This document shows, in pieces, positions 56,148 to 64,000 of a DNA stretch of 64,000 nt. A program made the translations under genes and the position numbers. The stretch's first letter is position 1, and each line of letters starts with the position of its first letter. Location: positions 30,425 to 94,424 of the forward strand of contig SFIE01000001.1 in NCBI GenBank assembly GCA_004555405.1, in the 5' to 3' direction. The notes beneath the pieces were generated by a model, which saw only the letters and a program-made list of their open reading frames with translations, was not told the DNA's origin and did no database searches. This DNA is from Subdoligranulum sp. GTDB taxonomy: Bacteria; Bacillota; Clostridia; Oscillospirales; Ruminococcaceae.

Positions 56148-57011
56148 ATGCTGGTAAACGCAACCAATATGCTCTTGAAGGCCCGTGACGGCCATTACGG
56201 TGTAGCCCAGTTCAACATCAACAATCTGGAGTGGACCAAAAGCGTTCTGCTGCAGTGCGAGGAAATGAAGAGCCCTGTGATCCTGGGTGTTTCCGAAGGC
56301 GCCGGCAAGTATATGTGCGGCTTTAAAACCGTTGCCGCCATGGTAAAGGCCATGGATGAAAGCCTGGGCATCACGGTTCCCGTAGCCCTGCATTTGGATC
56401 ACGGCACCTATGAGGGCGCCAAGGCCTGCATTGAGGCCGGTTTCACCTCCATCATGTTTGACGGCAGCCATTATTCCATTGAAGAAAACATTGCCAAAAC
56501 CAAAGAGCTGGTGGAACTGGCACATGACAAGGGCCTGAGCATCGAAGCCGAGGTGGGCTCTATCGGCGGCGTGGAAGACGGCGTTGTGGGTGCAGGCGAG
56601 ATCGCTGACCCTGAGGAGTGCGCTAAGATCACCGATCTGGGCATTGATTTCCTGGCTGCAGGCATCGGCAACATTCACGGCGTGTACCCTGAAAACTGGA
56701 AGGGCCTGGATTTCGAGGCATTGGAGCGCATCCATCAGGCTACCCATAATATTCCCCTGGTGCTGCACGGCGGCACCGGCATCCCCGACGAGATGATCCA
56801 CAAGGCCATCACGCTGGGTGTAAGCAAGATCAACATCAACACCGAGTGCCAGCTGGTGTTTGCCGCTGCTACCCGCGCTTACATTGAGGCAGGCAAGGAC
56901 CAGCAGGGCAAGGGCTTTGATCCCCGCAAGCTGCTGGCTCCCGGTGCCGAGGCCATTCGCGCCAAGTGCGCCGAAAAGATCCAGCTGTTCGGCAGCGAAA
57001 ACAAGGCCTGA
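56148..57011 (+). CDS. fba: Class II fructose-1,6-bisphosphate aldolase
   Basis: A 287-residue zinc-dependent glycolytic aldolase. VAQFNINNLEW near residue 19 is the family start; zinc histidines lie in ALHLDHGTYEGAK near residue 80 and in IHGVYP near residue 178 and VLHGGTGIPDEM near residue 205; the phosphate site follows with GVSKINI near residue 224. The shared HLDHG aspartate is catalytic. ATG 56148 follows AAAGGTAGG. Codons are optimised. Monocistronic with its own promoter and terminator. Confidence 0.96.
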   Translation: MLVNATNMLLKARDGHYGVAQFNINNLEWTKSVLLQCEEMKSPVILGVSEGAGKYMCGFKTVAAMVKAMDESLGITVPVALHLDHGTYEGAKACIEAGFTSIMFDGSHYSIEENIAKTKELVELAHDKGLSIEAEVGSIGGVEDGVVGAGEIADPEECAKITDLGIDFLAAGIGNIHGVYPENWKGLDFEALERIHQATHNIPLVLHGGTGIPDEMIHKAITLGVSKININTECQLVFAAATRAYIEAGKDQQGKGFDPRKLLAPGAEAIRAKCAEKIQLFGSENKA

Positions 57012-57053
57012 TCTTCTTTTTAAAAATTCCGCTTAAAAATTCCGCAGAATTTT

Positions 57054-57087
57054 GCCGGGCAGAAAGTATTTTCTGCCCGGCCTTTTG
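57054..57087 (+). terminator. Terminator of fba
   Basis: Perfect 12-bp stem GCCGGGCAGAAA/TTTCTGCCCGGC with a 4-base loop, then CTTTTG. A 13-base direct repeat TTAAAAATTCCGC lies just upstream (57019-57045). Confidence 0.9.
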
Positions 57088-57098
57088 TAAGCCAAAAA

Positions 57099-57146
57099 AC
57101 GCCTGCTCCGGTTTTGCCGCAAAGCGCACCGGAACAGGCGTTTTTC
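57099..57146. terminator. Bidirectional terminator between fba and the diphosphatase gene
   Basis: ACGCCTG-c-TCCGGT pairs with ACCGG-a-ACAGGCGT; A-run and T-run on either side. It serves mainly the minus-strand diphosphatase gene. Confidence 0.85.
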
Positions 57147-57159
57147 TATAATAGATCGA

Positions 57160-58842
57160 TCAATCCAGCTCGTTTTCGCTGGCCAGTTCTTTAATGGTGG
57201 TAAGCAGTGCCGGGATCATCTGCTTTTTGCGGCTCACGATGCCGGGCAGAATGGCCATACCGTCCTTTACATCCGCATTAAATGCCTTGCGGATCACCTT
57301 ATCGGCATTCTTGCCGTTCAGCAGCAGCTCGGTGGTGCTGGTGCGCACATCCGTGAACATATAGAACACAAAGCGCAGCCCCTGCTTTTCGCGGGCGGTT
57401 TCCAGATAGGGCCCCACCAGCTTTTCGCTGGCCTTGCGGTTTTTCTCGGTCATGTAGCTGCCCTGGCCCACGCCAAACTGAATGTCGGCAGTGCCAAACA
57501 CCTTGTAGTCGCCGTTGAAAATTTCTTCTGCGGTTTTTCCGGTCACATCACCGCCCGCGCCAAACATGGCGTCGCCATATTCCTCAATGTCCACACCGGC
57601 AATCTCGGCCAGCTCTTTGGCGGCAGCCTTATCAAACATGGTGCAGGTAGGGCTGCGGAACATCAGTGTGTCGCTCAGAATAGCGCTCAGCATCAGGCCG
57701 GCCATTTTTTTGTCGGGCTTGATGCCGTTTTCCTGATACATGGCGTTGATGATGGTGCAGGTGCAGCCCACAGGCTCGTTGCGGAAATGCACAGGGCCGT
57801 CGGTTTCGGTGCCGCCGATGCGGTGATGGTCAATGATCTCCAGCAGATCGGCCTGATTCATGCCTTCTACGGCCTGGCTCATTTCGTTGTGGTCCACCAT
57901 GATCACCTGCTTGCGGTGCAGGTTCATCATGTTACGGCGCGAAACCACGCCCATGTAGCAGCCATCGGCATCCAGCACGGGGAAATAGCGATAGCGCACG
58001 CTGGCCATGATCTTGCTGGCCTGCTCTACCGAGGTGTCGGGGGTGAAATTGATCAGCCCTTCTTTGGTCATGTAAAATCCGATGGGGGCTGCCTGGCTGA
58101 TCATCTGGCCTGCCACGTAGGTGCTGTTGGCAGTGGTAAGCACCACCACGCCCTTTTCTTCGGCCAGCATACACACCGTGCGCGACAGCTTGGCGTTGGC
58201 ACACACAATAATGCAGCCTGCCTCCATTTCGATCGCGGCCAGCTGGCTTTCGCTGCGGTTGGCCACGATCACGATATCGCCCTTGCTCACGGCGCGCTCC
58301 ACTGCCTCGGCATTGCCCGAACCCACAATGATGCGCCCCTCGGCGTATTTGTTTTCCACGCTGCCCACCACTACACTGGCTTCAAGCGTTTCCATGATAT
58401 TTTTGTAGCTGGTATGGGTTTTGCTGAGCACATAAGGGTCCAGACTATCCATATTGGCCGTGGCGATATCCTTCACCGTGATCACGCCCTGCAGGTGCTT
58501 TTCATTGTCCAGAATGCACAGCGTATCGATTTTTTCATCACGCATGGCCATCCATGCACGGCGCAGGGTCATATCCCCCTTCACGCCTTCCATTTCGCGG
58601 ATATCCACATCACGGATCTGGGGGCTGACATCCATCAGCAGGCGCGGCACAGGCACCTTGAAGCGGTTCAGCACAAACTCGGTTTCACGGTTCAGGTTTC
58701 CGGCACGGCAGGGCACGCATTCCTTGTTGCCCTCCACCTGATTTTTCAGGTTGGCATAGGCAATGGCTGCGCAGATAGAGTCCGTATCCGGATGCTGATG
58801 GCCGATCACATGGATATGGTGACGGTTGAGTTCCGTTTTCAT
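57160..58842 (-). CDS. Manganese-dependent inorganic diphosphatase with CBS and DRTGG domains
   Basis: A 560-residue family II pyrophosphatase hydrolysing PPi to phosphate. DHH catalytic motifs are HVIGHQHPDTDSI at residues 11-23, VDHNEMSQA near residue 321, and EIIDHHRIGG near residue 339; the C-terminal DHHA2 domain carries the substrate lysine/arginine residues (ILPGIVSRKKQ near residue 532). Inserted between are a CBS pair (about residues 65-125 and 255-310) and a DRTGG domain (about 130-245), the nucleotide-regulated form in which AMP/ADP inhibit and ATP or ApnA activate. Monocistronic. ATG preceded by AAAGGAGC. Confidence 0.95.
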   Translation of the reverse strand: MKTELNRHHIHVIGHQHPDTDSICAAIAYANLKNQVEGNKECVPCRAGNLNRETEFVLNRFKVPVPRLLMDVSPQIRDVDIREMEGVKGDMTLRRAWMAMRDEKIDTLCILDNEKHLQGVITVKDIATANMDSLDPYVLSKTHTSYKNIMETLEASVVVGSVENKYAEGRIIVGSGNAEAVERAVSKGDIVIVANRSESQLAAIEMEAGCIIVCANAKLSRTVCMLAEEKGVVVLTTANSTYVAGQMISQAAPIGFYMTKEGLINFTPDTSVEQASKIMASVRYRYFPVLDADGCYMGVVSRRNMMNLHRKQVIMVDHNEMSQAVEGMNQADLLEIIDHHRIGGTETDGPVHFRNEPVGCTCTIINAMYQENGIKPDKKMAGLMLSAILSDTLMFRSPTCTMFDKAAAKELAEIAGVDIEEYGDAMFGAGGDVTGKTAEEIFNGDYKVFGTADIQFGVGQGSYMTEKNRKASEKLVGPYLETAREKQGLRFVFYMFTDVRTSTTELLLNGKNADKVIRKAFNADVKDGMAILPGIVSRKKQMIPALLTTIKELASENELD

Positions 58843-58925
58843 AGGTATGATTTGCTCCTTTTCAGGTGATTGCTCGTTCGGCCGTGAAACGCCGGCCGGG
58901 CAGGCTTTCTTGTTTTATCTTTTTG

Positions 58926-58934
58926 ATTATAGCA
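58926..58934 (-). promoter_or_regulatory. Extended -10 promoter of the diphosphatase gene
   Basis: Minus strand TGTGCTATAAT; -35 weak. Leader about 80 bases with a CCGGC/GCCGG hairpin. Confidence 0.5.
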
Positions 58935-59031
58935 CATTGCTGTGCCCTATGGGAAGTAAAAACTCTTGATCGCAGTGATAAGGCTGCTTTATTTTTTCCG
59001 GATTTTTTCACACCATGTGCAGCCAAAACTA

Positions 59032-59060
59032 TTGACAAGGCCGTTTGCATGAATTAAACT
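59032..59060 (+). promoter_or_regulatory. Promoter of typA
   Basis: Perfect TTGACA (59032-59037), 17-base spacer, TAAACT (59055-59060). A second -10, TATAAT at 59090-59095, lacks a spaced -35. Confidence 0.6.
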
Positions 59061-59109
59061 TGAAACAAGTATGCAATACACACTGTACTTATAATAAAAG
59101 AGGTTGTTT

Positions 59110-60942
59110 ATGGAAAGAAAGGATTTGCGCAACATCGCGATCATCGCCCATGTTGACCACGGCAAAACCACTCTGGTAGACCAGCTGCTCAAGCAGGCTG
59201 GCGCTTTTCGCGAAAACCAGCAGGTGGCCGAACGCGTGATGGACAGCGGCGACATTGAACGCGAGCGCGGCATTACGATTCTGGCAAAAAACTGCAGCTG
59301 CATTTACAACGGCGTTAAGATCAACATTGTCGACACCCCCGGCCACGCTGACTTTGGCGGCGAGGTAGAGCGTGTTCTGAAAATGGTAAACGGCGTTCTG
59401 CTGCTGGTTGACGCTGCTGAGGGCTGCATGCCCCAGACCCGCTTTGTGCTGCAGAAGGCTTTGCAGCAGAACCTGAGCCTTGTGATCGCTGTGAACAAGA
59501 TCGACCGCCCCGATGCCCGTATCAAAGAAGTGATCGACGAAATTCTGGAGCTTCTGATGGACCTTGGCGCCACCGACGAGCAGCTGGACAGCCCCATGGT
59601 GTTCTGCTCCGGCCGCAACGGCACTGCCAGCTATGACTGGGTGCATCCCGAAGAGGCTACCGACATGAAGCCCCTGTTCGACACCATTCTCAAGTATGTC
59701 AAGTGCCCCGAGGGTGACCCCTCCGCTCCCTTCCGTATGCTGTGCTCCAGCGTGGACTACAATGACTTTGTGGGCCGTATGGGCGTTGGCCGCATTCAGG
59801 ACGGCACCGTCAAGGTTGGCGATGCTGTGCAGGTTTGCGACTGGCATGACGAAAGCGTAAAGATCAACGGCCGCATCACCAAGCTGTTTGACTTTAAGGC
59901 AAACGGCCGTGAAGCCTGCGAAACCGCCTCTGCCGGTGATATCGTTGCCTTTGCCGGTATTCCCGATGTGAACATCGGCAACACCATTTGCAACCCCGGC
60001 AAGGTTGAGCCCCTGCCCTTCGTGAAGATCACCGATCCCACCGTGGAAATGACCTTTGCCGTAAACGATTCCCCGTTTGCCGGTAAAGAGGGCAAGTTTG
60101 TAACCAGCCGCCAGATCCGCGACCGTTTGCAGAAAGAGCTGCTGAAGGATGTTGCCCTGCGCGTAGAGGACAGCCCCACGTCTGATTCCTTCCGTGTGAT
60201 GGGCCGCGGTGAAATGCACCTGTCGATTCTGATCGAGACCATGCGCCGCGAAGGCTACGAGCTGCAGGTAAGCCCTCCCCATGTTTTGACCCATGAGGAA
60301 AACGGCAAAACCATGGAGCCTATGGAGCGCGTTGTGATTGATGTGCCTGAAGAATATCAGGGCGCTGTGATGACTGCTCTGGGCGCACGCAAGGCACTGC
60401 TGATGAACATGCAGCCCATGAACAGCCGCTCTCGCCTTGAGTTCCGTATGCCCAGCCGCGGCCTGTTTGGCTATCGCAGCCAGTTCCTGACCGATACCCA
60501 CGGCGAAGGCATTATGAACACCATTTTTGATGGCTTCGAAGAGTGGCAGGGCGACATCAGCACCCGCAGCACCGGCTCGATCGTGAGCTTTGAAACCGGC
60601 GACGCCGTGACCTACGGCCTGTACAATGCACAGCAGCGCGGTACCCTGCTGATCGGCGCCGGTGAAAAGGTGTATGAGGGCATGGTAATCGGCTACACGG
60701 CCGATGGCAGCGACATTGATGTGAATGTGTGCAAGACCAAGCACCTGACCAACACCCGTGCCAGCGGCAGCGACGATGCGCTTCGCCTGGTCCCCATCAG
60801 CCCCCTGAGCCTGGAGGGTTCGCTGGAGTTCCTGGCCCCGGACGAACTGCTGGAGGTCACCCCCGAGCATCTGCGCATTCGCAAGCGCGTGCTGAACCAC
60901 GAGCTGCGCATGAAGGCTTACGGCAAAAAGAAAAACGGCTGA
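59110..60942 (+). CDS. typA: Ribosome-associated GTPase TypA/BipA
   Basis: A 610-residue translational GTPase that assists 50S subunit assembly and growth under stress. G1 IAHVDHGKTTL at residues 12-22, G2 region ERERGITI near residue 51, G3 DTPGHADFGG near residue 76, G4 NKIDRPDAR near residue 131, G5 around FCSGRNG near residue 165. EF-G-like domains II, III and V follow, with GRGEMHLSILIETMRREGYE near residue 364 and the BipA-specific C-terminus (TNTRASGSDDALRLVP near residue 549). TTG 59104 is in frame but too near the AGAGG; ATG 59110 is chosen. Monocistronic. Confidence 0.97.
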   Translation: MERKDLRNIAIIAHVDHGKTTLVDQLLKQAGAFRENQQVAERVMDSGDIERERGITILAKNCSCIYNGVKINIVDTPGHADFGGEVERVLKMVNGVLLLVDAAEGCMPQTRFVLQKALQQNLSLVIAVNKIDRPDARIKEVIDEILELLMDLGATDEQLDSPMVFCSGRNGTASYDWVHPEEATDMKPLFDTILKYVKCPEGDPSAPFRMLCSSVDYNDFVGRMGVGRIQDGTVKVGDAVQVCDWHDESVKINGRITKLFDFKANGREACETASAGDIVAFAGIPDVNIGNTICNPGKVEPLPFVKITDPTVEMTFAVNDSPFAGKEGKFVTSRQIRDRLQKELLKDVALRVEDSPTSDSFRVMGRGEMHLSILIETMRREGYELQVSPPHVLTHEENGKTMEPMERVVIDVPEEYQGAVMTALGARKALLMNMQPMNSRSRLEFRMPSRGLFGYRSQFLTDTHGEGIMNTIFDGFEEWQGDISTRSTGSIVSFETGDAVTYGLYNAQQRGTLLIGAGEKVYEGMVIGYTADGSDIDVNVCKTKHLTNTRASGSDDALRLVPISPLSLEGSLEFLAPDELLEVTPEHLRIRKRVLNHELRMKAYGKKKNG

Positions 60943-60965
60943 TCTTTCCGCCGATAAAAATTTGT

Positions 60966-61006
60966 AAAAAAGCAGCACATTCTGGCTTCAGAATGTGCTG
61001 CTTTTT
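60966..61006 (+). terminator. Terminator of typA
   Basis: AAAAAGCAGCACATTCTG pairs with CAGAATGTGCTGCTTTTT; 4-base loop. Confidence 0.93.
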
Positions 61007-61047
61007 GTATTGCCAAGGCCATGCTGCTGTGATTTTGGGCCTTTATT

Positions 61048-61158
61048 TTATGCGCACTTATACAAAATGAAATCGCCGCAGTCCAAGGTGCGCTTTCCGG
61101 CGAGTTCCATGCTTTCGGAAGCCTCCAGGCCTTCGCCCCTAAACCTTTCCCTGATCAC
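61048..61158 (-). pseudogene. Possible C-terminal gene fragment
   Basis: Minus-strand frame of 36 residues ending in GDFILYKCA, starting at GTG 61158 without a ribosome site. Its codon use (GGC, GAC, AAG, TGC, CGC) resembles real genes here better than the plus-strand frames over the same bases. It lies after the gltS terminator, where no gene is expected. No family is recognised; it could be a relic of a deleted gene. The 306-base gap 60943-61248 otherwise holds two terminators. Confidence 0.25.
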
Positions 61159-61167
61159 GCCAGCGCA

Positions 61168-61215
61168 AACAGCCCCACACCATGCACCAAAGCGGTGTCG
61201 GCGTGGGGCTGTTTT
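61168..61215. terminator. Terminator of gltS
   Basis: AACAGCCCCAC/GTGGGGCTGTT arms with inner ACC...GGT pairing; TTTT on the plus side and GTTTGCG on the minus side. Confidence 0.75.
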
Positions 61216-61248
61216 GCCTGATTCAGGCTATTATTTACAAAATTACCG

Positions 61249-62436
61249 TTACACGATGTTCAGGAATACCGTAATGATCGCCGAGTTTACCAGATTGATA
61301 AACAGGCTGCCCACCAGCGGCACAATAAAGAATGCGCTGGGCGAAGAGCCGTATTTGGAATCGATCACCTGCATATTGGCCATAGCCGTAGGCACAGCGC
61401 CCAGGCCAAAGCCGGTTTGGCCAACCGTCATCACGGCAGCATCGAAGTTTTTGCCCATCACGCGGAAGGTAACAAAAATGCCGAACAGAGCCATCAGGAT
61501 CATCTGTGCGATCAAAATCACCAGCATAGGCAGGGCCAGATCGATCAGCTTCCACAGCTTCATGGTCATCATGGACAGTGCCAGGAACACCAGCAGAGAA
61601 ATGTTGGAGATCATAGAAAGCTCAGGCAGCTTCAGATCCAGCTTTTTGCTGTGATCCGAGATGTTTCGCAGAATAGCGGCGGCTGTCATAGCGCCTACCG
61701 ATGCGGGGAACTCAACGCCGGTCTTTTTGAGCATTACAGAGATCAAGGTGCCTACGCCAATGGTGAACAGCACCTGATAGGCGGCAGCGGTCATGCGCTT
61801 TTCGTCTACAGGAACCTTCTTTTCGTCCGAACCGAATTTCATATCCATGGCTTCGGGGTTCGGCTTCAGGTTGTTATGCTCGATCAGGTAACGGCCAACA
61901 GGGCCGCCCAGCAATGCGCCGCCCACCAAGCCGAAGGTAGCTGCTGCCGTTGCAATGGTGGTGCCTGCATCCAAACCGGCGCTTTCCAGAATCGGGCCCC
62001 ATGCAGCGGCTGTTCCGTTGCCGCCCACCATGGGGATCGAGCCGCAGGCCAGACCAACCAGAGGATTCACGCCCATCACCTTGCAGATCACAACGCCAAG
62101 GCCATTCTGGAACACCACCAGAATGCTGGAAAGGATCAGGAACACGATCACCTGCGGGCCGCCCTTTTTCAGCAGCTTCCAGCTGGCGGTATAACCGATG
62201 CCTGCATAGAACAGCAGGCTGAAGAATTCATTGAACGAGCTGTCCAGCGAGATCTTGCACAAACCGGATACATTCAGCACAGTAATGGCAATGGCAAACA
62301 GCACACCGCCCACCACAGGTGTGGGGATACAGAACTTGCGCAGAACCGACACATGGCGCTTGATAAAATCGCCCAGCATCAAAACCAAAATTGCTATCGC
62401 TATGGTATAGTACACATTTAAGCTGATTTCAAGCAT
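61249..62436 (-). CDS. gltS: Sodium/glutamate symporter GltS
   Basis: A 395-residue membrane protein with about 10 helices and two inverted repeats, importing glutamate with Na+. GltS features are CIPTPVVGGVLFAI near residue 36, the first re-entrant loop GSIPMVGGNGTAAAWGP near residue 132, and the second QTGFGLGAVPTAMANMQ near residue 343. The cytoplasmic middle loop is charged (DEKKVPVDEKR). It follows the metalloenzyme gene by 32 bases in one operon, suggesting that enzyme acts on a glutamate-related compound or peptide (inference). Confidence 0.94.
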   Translation of the reverse strand: MLEISLNVYYTIAIAILVLMLGDFIKRHVSVLRKFCIPTPVVGGVLFAIAITVLNVSGLCKISLDSSFNEFFSLLFYAGIGYTASWKLLKKGGPQVIVFLILSSILVVFQNGLGVVICKVMGVNPLVGLACGSIPMVGGNGTAAAWGPILESAGLDAGTTIATAAATFGLVGGALLGGPVGRYLIEHNNLKPNPEAMDMKFGSDEKKVPVDEKRMTAAAYQVLFTIGVGTLISVMLKKTGVEFPASVGAMTAAAILRNISDHSKKLDLKLPELSMISNISLLVFLALSMMTMKLWKLIDLALPMLVILIAQMILMALFGIFVTFRVMGKNFDAAVMTVGQTGFGLGAVPTAMANMQVIDSKYGSSPSAFFIVPLVGSLFINLVNSAIITVFLNIV

Positions 62437-62468
62437 AAACTTTTTCCCCTTTCTTACAGCGTCGCTTT

Positions 62469-63437
62469 TTATACCTGCGGAACGCCATCCTTCATCAAAG
62501 TTTTTCCATCGGCCACGATCGTGCCGTCCTTCATGATCACATCATAGTGGCAGGCAGCCTTTACGGTGCCGCCCAGCGTGATGCTGGTGCCAATGCCGAT
62601 GTGGCAGGTGCCGAACACGCCCTCATCCTCCAGCATAAAGCCGCAGAAATGGCACTTGGGGTTCAGGCCCACGCCATGCTCCGCGATATTGTACACATTG
62701 GGATCGTTTTTTGAGGCCAGATTATCTGCCAGCATCTTGGCCTGACGGCCGCCCGAAATATCCACGATGCGGCCATTTTCCACCCTCAGCGTAACAGGCT
62801 CTTCCAGCACGCCGATGCCGATATAAGGAATGCTGCCATCGGCCACAATCACACCGTTTGCGGTGCCCTCCAGCGGGGAAACATTGGCTTCCACCGTGGG
62901 CAGCGTGGAAAACTGGCCCGGCTCCACCATGCAATACAGCTTATTGCCGCGGCGACCCTTTGCCGAATATTCCAAATGGGTTCCGCTGGGAGATGTAAGC
63001 ACGATTTTTTCTGCGCCTGCCATGCCCTCGGCCATGGCGGTACACACACGCTTTGCCTGCTCAAAATCGCCCTCAATGCCGCCATGCATCATCATTTCTT
63101 CTGTGAAATGGGTCAGCACCAATCCGCGCGAGCCTGCGGCAATGGCTTCTTTCACCGCGTGGGTATGTGTGATTGATTTTCCCACCACGCTGAGGAATGC
63201 ATCGCTGGCTTTCATGGCTGCTGCAATTTCCTTGGGCGGCTCTTCGCTATCCTGCGTGCGGGGCTCCATAATGCAGATCGCCGGTTCGGCGCCCACACGG
63301 TACACTTCGGTGGCAAGCGCCTGTGCAATGCTCATGCGCGAAAGCTCGGTAACGATCAAAACCTGCTCGCCCGGCTGGATCTTTGCGCATACATTGACGA
63401 CCTTGCTGGCCCCACGGGACATATAGATGTTTTCCAT
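62469..63437 (-). CDS. M29 aminopeptidase / NicX-like metalloenzyme
   Basis: A 322-residue cytoplasmic metalloprotein of the superfamily that joins M29 aminopeptidases and 2,5-dihydroxypyridine dioxygenase. The metal-site region is intact: an early VTELSRMSIAQALA helix, VEANVSPLEGTANG near residue 186 (first Glu), AEHGVGLNPKC near residue 253, FMLEDEGVFGTCHIGIG near residue 268 and CHYDVIMKDGTIVADGK near residue 295, giving the Glu, Glu, His, His, Asp set. Whether it is a peptidase or ring-cleaving oxygenase is unknown. ATG 63437 follows AGGAGG; an upstream extension to 63563 is rejected. First gene before gltS. Confidence 0.78.
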   Translation of the reverse strand: MENIYMSRGASKVVNVCAKIQPGEQVLIVTELSRMSIAQALATEVYRVGAEPAICIMEPRTQDSEEPPKEIAAAMKASDAFLSVVGKSITHTHAVKEAIAAGSRGLVLTHFTEEMMMHGGIEGDFEQAKRVCTAMAEGMAGAEKIVLTSPSGTHLEYSAKGRRGNKLYCMVEPGQFSTLPTVEANVSPLEGTANGVIVADGSIPYIGIGVLEEPVTLRVENGRIVDISGGRQAKMLADNLASKNDPNVYNIAEHGVGLNPKCHFCGFMLEDEGVFGTCHIGIGTSITLGGTVKAACHYDVIMKDGTIVADGKTLMKDGVPQV

Positions 63438-63640
63438 TTGCTTTGCTTCCTCCTTTTTTTCATCAGGGTGCTTTGGAAAGCCGGGATCGCTGTGTTTGGG
63501 AAGTTCTGAGGGCCGCTTGGGCCGTTTGCAGCAGCAAAGGCTGCTGCCTTTACATAAAAACACAAAAACCGGGGCATTTCAGCCGCACCGTGGGTGGGTG
63601 AACTCTCGTTCGATTTCTATATTCTATATTATATATAAAC

Positions 63641-63669
63641 ATTGTAGCACAGCTTGTCTTCCCTCTCAA
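63641..63669 (-). promoter_or_regulatory. Promoter of the NicX-like/gltS operon
   Basis: Minus strand: TTGAGA (63664-63669), 17-base spacer ending TGTGC, TACAAT (63641-63646), extended -10. Leader about 200 bases. Confidence 0.65.
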
Positions 63670-64000
63670 GAGGAAGACGGAGATCATTTTCTGAAAACCC
63701 GGCTTCAGAAGACGTATGGATCTCCATCACCACAGTCCGGCGCTGTTTCTTTTCCCGCCCGCAGGCGGGGCGTCTTTTTATTACGCAGAGAGCTTGCCCC
63801 TTTTGGAGCGGCCCAAAAGGGGCGAAAAGGCCGCTCAGGGGGCCGGCTGGGCCGGATTTGCGGCGCTTCGCGCCGCGCATCCTCATCCGCCGTCCCCCGA
63901 GGCCCCCCGGATACGAAGGCGTCTGTTTTCGCACAGGCAGTTGCGGCCGGCGCGGCGCTTGGGGATACAGTGCAGCCCCCCTTCTGCTGCCGCCCCGCGG
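63670..64000. other. GC-rich structured intergenic sequence at the window end
   Basis: Holds several inverted repeats: GGAGATC...GATCTCC (63679-63724) with inner TTCTGAA/TTCAGAA; GCCCGC-A-GGCGGG then TTTTT (about 63758-63780, terminator-like on the plus strand); GCCCCTTTTGG/CCAAAAGGGGC (63796-63823). A 101-codon minus-strand frame (63629-63934) is Arg-rich, has no ribosome site and is not supported. The neighbour outside the window is unseen. Confidence 0.4.

Noticed and set aside
59089..60978. 629-codon minus-strand frame opposite typA
   Set aside because: Shadow of an optimised GTPase gene, running through its promoter and terminator.
63629..63934. Arg/Gly-rich 101-codon frame at the window end
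   Set aside because: No ribosome site, covers the promoter of the NicX-like gene and several hairpins; composition is that of structured GC-rich DNA.
1..64000. tRNA or rRNA genes
   Set aside because: All intergenic regions were read for CCA ends, T-loop (GGTTCGA) and anticodon-arm patterns and for rRNA core sequences; none was found.

Overview
The window is about 64 kb of gene-dense, GC-rich bacterial chromosome from an anaerobic Firmicute. An Oscillospiraceae/Ruminococcaceae gut bacterium near Faecalibacterium, Gemmiger or Subdoligranulum is the best guess. This rests on the gene set (ATP-type pckA, ackA, class II fba, CBS/DRTGG manganese PPase, QueH, DUF6472, DUF5685, YitT, UPF0291/DUF896), Firmicute-type ribosome sites and a strong codon preference for GCC, CTG and CAG. 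No rRNA, tRNA, CRISPR array, prophage or complete insertion sequence was seen. The dominant picture is housekeeping genes separated by strong intrinsic terminators.

Layout. 1-9 kb: TrkH (cut by the window edge) and TrkA for potassium uptake, an esterase, pckA behind a Rex-like operator, a HAD phosphatase, the stub of a solute-binding lipoprotein with a cysteine-rich leader peptide and palindromic promoter, an UlaG-like hydrolase, a DUF6472 protein and an SGNH hydrolase. 9-12.5 kb: a probably acquired cassette of a MerR regulator, a 19-bp-spacer promoter and three genes (flavin reductase, CMD-cupin fusion, Cys-nucleophile alpha/beta hydrolase), ending in a broken lipoprotein gene. 12.6-30 kb: LOG-family protein, an XpaC-like protein, a zinc-ribbon/DUF5685/J-domain operon, an ion antiporter with a cytidylate-kinase-like protein, TmcAL, acetate kinase, a Crh-like HPr, an MFS carrier, YfhO, Tex and a 5'-deoxynucleotidase.

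30-41 kb: dus, then a thiamine salvage operon (thiW, thiM, thiE, HAD phosphatase, thiamine-binding protein) led by a TPP riboswitch and a second, diverged TPP-like element; then polA, tsaD, YitT, an aminotransferase and a CDF metal exporter. 42-51.7 kb: purA, UPF0291, an intergenic region with a mini-ORF or small RNA, HD protein, queH, ferredoxin, VOC protein, a TPM/TelA/XpaC membrane module, a DNA glycosylase, a HAD phosphatase and an ArsP_2 permease. 51.7-64 kb: a large catalytically degenerate P-type ATPase-like protein with a coiled-coil N-terminus, rlmB, fba, manganese PPase, typA, and an M29/NicX-like metalloenzyme with a GltS glutamate symporter.

Cross-cutting signals. A small palindromic repeat family with GGCARYACCGCA-type ends is present as two near-full copies of 171 and 174 bp in opposite orientations, one truncated copy and several hairpin derivatives; the full copies begin exactly at stop codons. 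Many promoters carry an extended -10 of the form TGnTATAMT, often TGTGCTATA. The leads most worth following are the TPP-like variant upstream of thiW, the cysteine-leader attenuator in front of a dead transporter gene, and the pseudo-P-type ATPase. All functional statements are read from the sequence and from memory of protein families; no database search was run.
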